Below are positions 60,957 through 64,000 of a DNA stretch of 64,000 nt, piece by piece; positions within the stretch are counted from its first letter, which is position 1; every line of letters starts with the position of its first letter. Source of the stretch: Kiloniella sp. EL199 (GTDB lineage Bacteria; Pseudomonadota; Alphaproteobacteria; Kiloniellales; Kiloniellaceae). The translations under genes and the position numbers were made by a program. The notes under the pieces are model-generated. The model made no database searches. It was not told where the DNA came from and worked only from the letters and a program-made list of their open reading frames with translations. Location of the stretch: the NCBI RefSeq assembly GCF_900313065.1, contig NZ_OMPU01000008.1:186240-250239 (forward strand), given 5' to 3'.

Positions 60957-61253
60957 ATGAGCACTACAGTCACTCGTGCTGATCTCAGTGAAGCCGTATA
61001 TCAAGAAGTTGGCCTGTCCAGAAATGAGTCTGCAGATTTAGTAGAATCTGTGCTGAATGAAATTTCTGACACCTTGATCAAAGGTGATTCGGTTAAAATA
61101 TCATCTTTTGGGAGTTTTGCCGTTCGTGAAAAGGGCGAACGTATTGGACGTAACCCAAAGACTGGGCAAGAAGTTCCAATTTTACCACGCAGAGTTCTCG
61201 TGTTCCGAGCATCTCATGTTTTGAAAAATAAAATAAATACATCTCTTTCTTAA
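60957..61253 (+). CDS. ihfA: Integration host factor subunit alpha
   Basis: DNA-bending HU/IHF-family protein. 98 residues. [21 protein letters not shown] (quoted [14 protein letters not shown]), [27 protein letters not shown] (quoted [20 protein letters not shown]), and [12 protein letters not shown]. Alpha rather than beta by the gene order and the RASHVLK end. A good GGGGAG site precedes it. IHF helps sigma-54 promoters, relevant to NtrC in this window. Confidence 0.94.
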   Translation: MSTTVTRADLSEAVYQEVGLSRNESADLVESVLNEISDTLIKGDSVKISSFGSFAVREKGERIGRNPKTGQEVPILPRRVLVFRASHVLKNKINTSLS

Positions 61254-61329
61254 AAAAGATTTTATTTTGATCGGAACGCGTCGGTAAAATACTGACAAAA
61301 CCTAGAAAAAGCAGGAGTTTAATCTGCAA

Positions 61330-61767
61330 ATGTGTGCTGCGGAAACCTCGAGCAAATCTGCGGCTGCGTTCCGGACGATAAGCGAAGTATCTGGCGACTT
61401 GGATGTTCCTCAGCATGTGCTGCGGTTTTGGGAAACAAAGTTCCCTCAGGTCAAGCCATTGAAACGTGCAGGACGCAGACGTTATTATCGCCCGGAAGAT
61501 TTGAAAATACTTCGTCAGATAAAAGATCTTTTATATAAAGACGGCTATACCATAAAAGGTGTACAGAAACTCTTTAAAGAAGGGGCTTTGAAAGCAAATG
61601 CTTCTCTTGATGAAGAAAAATCAGTCCCAAAGCGCACTACCAATGAAAAAAAGACGAACAATACAAATGACGAAAAGAGTCTAGTAAATCAAGTTCTTGG
61701 CCTGTCTCCTAAGAGTCAAAAAGAAGTTTTGGACGAATTAAAATCCATTCGTGCTCTCTTAGGGTAA
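61330..61767 (+). CDS. MerR-family transcriptional regulator
   Basis: 145 residues. N-terminal MerR winged helix with [25 protein letters not shown] (quoted [19 protein letters not shown]), [19 protein letters not shown] (quoted [14 protein letters not shown]), and [16 protein letters not shown] low-complexity Lys/Asn linker follows, then a short helix ending LKSIRALLG. No metal-binding cysteines. This ihfA-adjacent form is widespread in alphaproteobacteria with unknown inducer. Confidence 0.88.
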   Translation: MCAAETSSKSAAAFRTISEVSGDLDVPQHVLRFWETKFPQVKPLKRAGRRRYYRPEDLKILRQIKDLLYKDGYTIKGVQKLFKEGALKANASLDEEKSVPKRTTNEKKTNNTNDEKSLVNQVLGLSPKSQKEVLDELKSIRALLG

Positions 61768-61870
61768 TTTTTTGTTTTTTTCGGTTAACGCCATTGCTTT
61801 GCACATATAGCGAATGTATATAGTGCGAAGAAGAGCGATGACGACAAAAGTCTGAAGCTTCTTTCTAACG

Positions 61871-61947
61871 GAGTATAGCGCAGTCTGGTAGCGCACTTGG
61901 CTGGGGGCCAAGGGGTCGCAGGTTCGAATCCTGCTACTCCGACCAAA
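61871..61947 (+). tRNA. tRNA-Pro (anticodon GGG)
   Basis: 77 bases with encoded CCA. Acceptor CGGAGTA/TACTCCG, D arm with AGCGCAG...GGTAGCGC, anticodon stem CTTGG/CCAAG with loop CTGGGGG (anticodon GGG), T arm GCAGG-TTCGAAT-CCTGC. The C1-G72 pair is typical of bacterial tRNA-Pro. Followed by its own terminator. Confidence 0.97.
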
Positions 61948-61952
61948 TAAAA

Positions 61953-61990
61953 AACCTTTGATCTTTGCATAGGATCAGAGGTTTTTTTGT
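61953..61990 (+). terminator. Intrinsic terminator after tRNA-Pro
   Basis: AAAACCTTTGATC / GATCAGAGGTTTT (13 bp, one G-U) with a 9-base loop, followed by further T residues (seven Ts in a row at 61984-61990). Confidence 0.9.
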
Positions 61991-62092
61991 GCGCTATCTA
62001 TTCATAAATTCAATGCTTTATCCCACTGGTTTTATTGTTCCACTATGATAATCTTTGCCTATAAATATGAGCTTTGAGGACCTACTGACAAA

Positions 62093-62872
62093 ATGATCGA
62101 CAACAGAAAAACAAAAACTGCTTTGGAGATCAAAGATCTGAGCAAAAGTTTTAATGGTCTTAAAGCGCTAGATATTAACGATTTAACGTTGGATTCTGGG
62201 GAAACTCTCGTCATTATCGGCCCGTCAGGAAGCGGTAAAACACTGTTGCTTAAAATACTGCTTGGCATTATCCCTCATGATACGGGTAAAATTTTCATCA
62301 ACGGACACTCAAAAGAAGAATTAGAAGACAATTCTCAAAATTTCGTTGATCGTTTTGGCATGCTTTTCCAACAGTCGGCTCTTTTTGATTCCATGACTGT
62401 GTGGGAAAACATTGCTTTTAAAGAGTTAAAAAAACAGAGTACGGACAAAACCAAAATCAAAGCAGCCGTTATCACATTACTGGATCAGGTTGGGTTAAAA
62501 CCAGAAGTCGCCCACCTATATCCAGCTGAATTATCCGGAGGCATGCAAAAAAGAGTTGGACTTGCCAGAGCATTTGCAGGAAATCCTGATTTTTTATTTC
62601 TGGATGAACCGACTGCCGGACTTGATCCTATTATGAGTAATTCGATAAGCCAGCTTATTAATCAACAGGCTAAAGAGCATCTCTCAACATCGATCATCGT
62701 TAGCAGTGATTTAGATTCTGCCCGAAAGATTTCAACAAAGATCATGATGTTACACGAAGGAAAAGTTGTGTGGCATGGTCCTACAGCCGATCTGGACAAA
62801 ACGGATAATCCTTATGTTCAACAGTTTATCCATAAATCAGCAGAAGGTCCCATTGCTGTCCTGACTGAATAA
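62093..62872 (+). CDS. ABC transporter ATP-binding protein, MlaF-like
   Basis: 259 residues. Walker A GPSGSGKT (43-50), Q-loop FQQSALFDSMTVWENIAF (quoted FQQSALFDSMTVWEN), signature LSGGMQKRVGLARAFA, Walker B FLFLDEPTAGLDP. The SALFDSMTV Q-loop and GGMQKRV signature are those of MlaF/Ttg2A, the ATPase of the phospholipid-trafficking MCE system. No MlaE permease or MlaD MCE gene adjoins; the next gene is yigZ. Closely coupled to yigZ (overlapping TAATG). Confidence 0.82.
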   Translation: MIDNRKTKTALEIKDLSKSFNGLKALDINDLTLDSGETLVIIGPSGSGKTLLLKILLGIIPHDTGKIFINGHSKEELEDNSQNFVDRFGMLFQQSALFDSMTVWENIAFKELKKQSTDKTKIKAAVITLLDQVGLKPEVAHLYPAELSGGMQKRVGLARAFAGNPDFLFLDEPTAGLDPIMSNSISQLINQQAKEHLSTSIIVSSDLDSARKISTKIMMLHEGKVVWHGPTADLDKTDNPYVQQFIHKSAEGPIAVLTE

Positions 62873-63435
62873 TGCTTTACGTTTCTTCTGAAAACTTCAC
62901 AGAAATAGACGAGAAGAAATCTCGCTTTATCTCTTTTTTGATGCCTGTTTCATGTTTTGAAAATCGTTTGGCCGAGTTACGGGACGAGCACAAAAAAGCG
63001 AGCCATCATGTATGGGCTTTCAGGCGCTTAAATCAATACGATCAAATCGAAGAGGGGGCCAGCGATGACGGTGAGCCCTCTGGCACGTCAGGACCTCCGA
63101 CCCTCAAAGTACTACAGGGTAATGACTTAATTAATACGGCTGTCATTACAGTACGTTATTTTGGGGGGACAAAGCTGGGTACAGGTGGACTGGTTCGGGC
63201 TTATAGCGAAAGTGCCAAACAAGTTATTCAAGAAGCCTGCTTGCTTACATATGTAAAGCTACATAAATTAAAAATTACTCTCCCCTTCAAATCGATCACA
63301 CATGCAGAATATCTATGTAGTCAAATTGGCATTGAAATCGTGCAAAAGGATTTTGGCACTAACGGAGCAATATTTGTTGTGGAAAGTATCGAAGAAAAAT
63401 TATCCGAATTACAGCGGAAACTTAATCTTCGTTAA
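62872..63435 (+). CDS. yigZ: YigZ/IMPACT-family protein
   Basis: 187 residues. N-terminal IMPACT domain with KKSRFISFL, ASHHVWAFR, SDDGEPSGTSGPP, and VRYFGGTKLGTGGLVRAY (quoted YFGGTKLGTGGLVRAY), followed by a smaller DUF1949-like ferredoxin half. Bacterial members bind RNA or ribosomes; the exact role is unsettled. Its 3' end overlaps the convergent unknown gene by 14 bases. Confidence 0.92.
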   Translation: MLYVSSENFTEIDEKKSRFISFLMPVSCFENRLAELRDEHKKASHHVWAFRRLNQYDQIEEGASDDGEPSGTSGPPTLKVLQGNDLINTAVITVRYFGGTKLGTGGLVRAYSESAKQVIQEACLLTYVKLHKLKITLPFKSITHAEYLCSQIGIEIVQKDFGTNGAIFVVESIEEKLSELQRKLNLR

Positions 63436-63694
63436 GTACATTTTGTACAGATGACACAGCTTTTAAAGATTTTGCCAAAGCCATGAGTTCATTGCGAGCA
63501 AGCATCAAGGCCTCTCGATCATTTTCCGACAGATTATGCTGGGTCAAACGATAATGAAAAATGCGGTGCGCTTGTTTGGTTAGCACTGCCCATTTACTGT
63601 TAGGATCATGAACCAATGACAGATGTTTGGGCTGCTCTCGTTTGAGCACAGCCTCAATATCTGTGGTATTTTTTATAGCCCCCTGATGCATCAA
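63422..63694 (-). CDS. Small protein of unknown function
   Basis: 90 residues, unrecognised. Mostly helical by eye: IEAVLKREQPKHLSLVHDPNSKWAVLTK (quoted DPNSKWAVLTKQAHRIFHYR), then NDREALMLARNELMALAKSLKA. No signal peptide, membrane segment or cysteine. Two tandem Met codons at the start. It overlaps yigZ tail to tail by 14 bases, and has its own 180-bp upstream region. An open frame of this length could arise by chance, but the composition looks protein-like. Confidence 0.5.
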   Translation of the reverse strand: MMHQGAIKNTTDIEAVLKREQPKHLSLVHDPNSKWAVLTKQAHRIFHYRLTQHNLSENDREALMLARNELMALAKSLKAVSSVQNVLNED

Positions 63695-63824
63695 GCTTGT
63701 CCCTGTACTATAAGCTTTTTCATCTTCAAATAATTGGTTAACAGTCTCTTACTACAATTTATCTAAAATTGCTACTATAAAGCCTCTATTTGGAATACAT
63801 CCGTCAAACTATGCCATAAATATA

Positions 63825-63853
63825 AGAAAACACCCTCAAAACAGAGGGTGTTT
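63825..63853 (-). terminator. Terminator of the minus-strand gene fragment at the right edge
   Basis: Perfect 10-bp stem AAACACCCTC / GAGGGTGTTT with a 5-base loop. On the minus strand it is followed by TCTTAT after the TTTT of the stem end. It lies 24 bases beyond the stop of the partial gene. Confidence 0.75.
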
Positions 63854-63876
63854 ATGACAGAGATACTATCTACCAA

Positions 63877-64000
63877 TTAATGTGTTTTATGATTGGGAGC
63901 TGCTGGAAGAGGGTTTATATTACCAAGTTCCTTAGCCTGATCAATGACAGGGATTAAATCAGAAGTAATCGTCTCGAATAGCTGCTCAAAACTACTAATC
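63877..64000 (-). CDS. C-terminal end of an unidentified gene (partial)
   Basis: Forty codons plus stop are open on the minus strand from the right edge to TAA at 63879-63877. The end reads FEQLFETITSDLIPVIDQ, then KELGNINPLPAAPNHKTH. Too little is visible to assign a family. The terminator just downstream supports it as a real gene end. Confidence 0.55.
   Translation of the reverse strand, partial: ISSFEQLFETITSDLIPVIDQAKELGNINPLPAAPNHKTH

Noticed and set aside
61785-61970. A 61-codon minus-strand open frame with a VAGFEPATPWPP-type sequence
   Set aside because: It is antisense to tRNA-Pro. This translated sequence is a well-known false protein in databases arising from tRNA-Pro genes.

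Overview
The window is a compact, almost entirely housekeeping stretch of an alphaproteobacterial chromosome, AT-leaning by eye. The order of genes points to a Rhodospirillales-like lineage in the broad sense: dusB-ntrB-ntrC-ntrY-ntrX-trkA-HAD-hfq-hflX, an ispDF fusion, pyruvate dehydrogenase with a lipoyl domain on E1-beta, a ribB with a degenerate ribA half, a cytochrome bc1 chaperone, rpmF-plsX-fabH-ihfA-merR-tRNA-Pro, an LdtR-like MarR regulator and a SAM-II type riboswitch. No genus can be named from sequence reading alone. I see no prophage, insertion sequence, transposase, CRISPR array or rRNA operon.

Layout. 1-2352 (minus): trpG-trpD-trpC, with trpC cut by the window edge. 2502-8412: an accessory block of a CueR-controlled copper ATPase operon (copA-cueR), a divergent polysaccharide deacetylase, and a TetR regulator divergent from a secreted ABM-domain protein and a glutathione transferase. 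8454-11872 (minus): ppiD-trpE, so the tryptophan genes are split by the accessory block. 12128-17340: tpiA, secG, pyrG, kdsA, eno. 17425-19379 (minus): a COG0523 metal GTPase and a DUF4198 protein behind a Zur-like palindrome. 19548-26876: ftsB, pdhA-pdhB-pdhC-lpd, lipA, coq10. 26955-29944 (minus): ispDF, pgpA, cinA C-terminal type, CPBP protease. 30046-42166: a CcsA-like membrane protein, dusB, the NtrBC and NtrYX nitrogen systems, trkA, a HAD phosphatase, hfq, hflX. 42199-44399: CIRCE-controlled groESL. 44407-45860 (minus): metY behind a SAM-II riboswitch. 46066-54680: ldtR-like regulator, a DUF6898-like protein, rpiB, glyA, nrdR, ribD, ribE, ribBX, ribH, nusB, thiL. 54774-58423: a FliL-like protein, an MFS transporter, bamE (minus), the bc1 chaperone, yceD. 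58518-61947: rpmF, plsX, fabH, ihfA, a MerR regulator, tRNA-Pro(GGG). 62093-64000: an MlaF-like ATPase, a YigZ protein, one unknown gene and one gene fragment.

Functional threads: central carbon metabolism (tpiA, eno, the whole PDH complex and the lipoyl synthase it depends on), nitrogen sensing, riboflavin synthesis, envelope and lipid synthesis (kdsA, plsX, fabH, pgpA, bamE, mlaF), metal handling (Cu export, probable Zn starvation response) and protein folding. Regulation that can be read directly includes a CueR promoter with a long spacer, two copies of a TetR operator, a Zur-like box, CIRCE, a SAM-II riboswitch and several intrinsic terminators.

I did not find a clearly novel multi-gene system. 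The items most worth a second look are the split trp operon with its accessory block, the TetR/ABM/GST cassette with duplicated operator, the COG0523-DUF4198 pair, the 518-bp structured gap before rpiB, and a 30-bp palindrome between fabH and ihfA.
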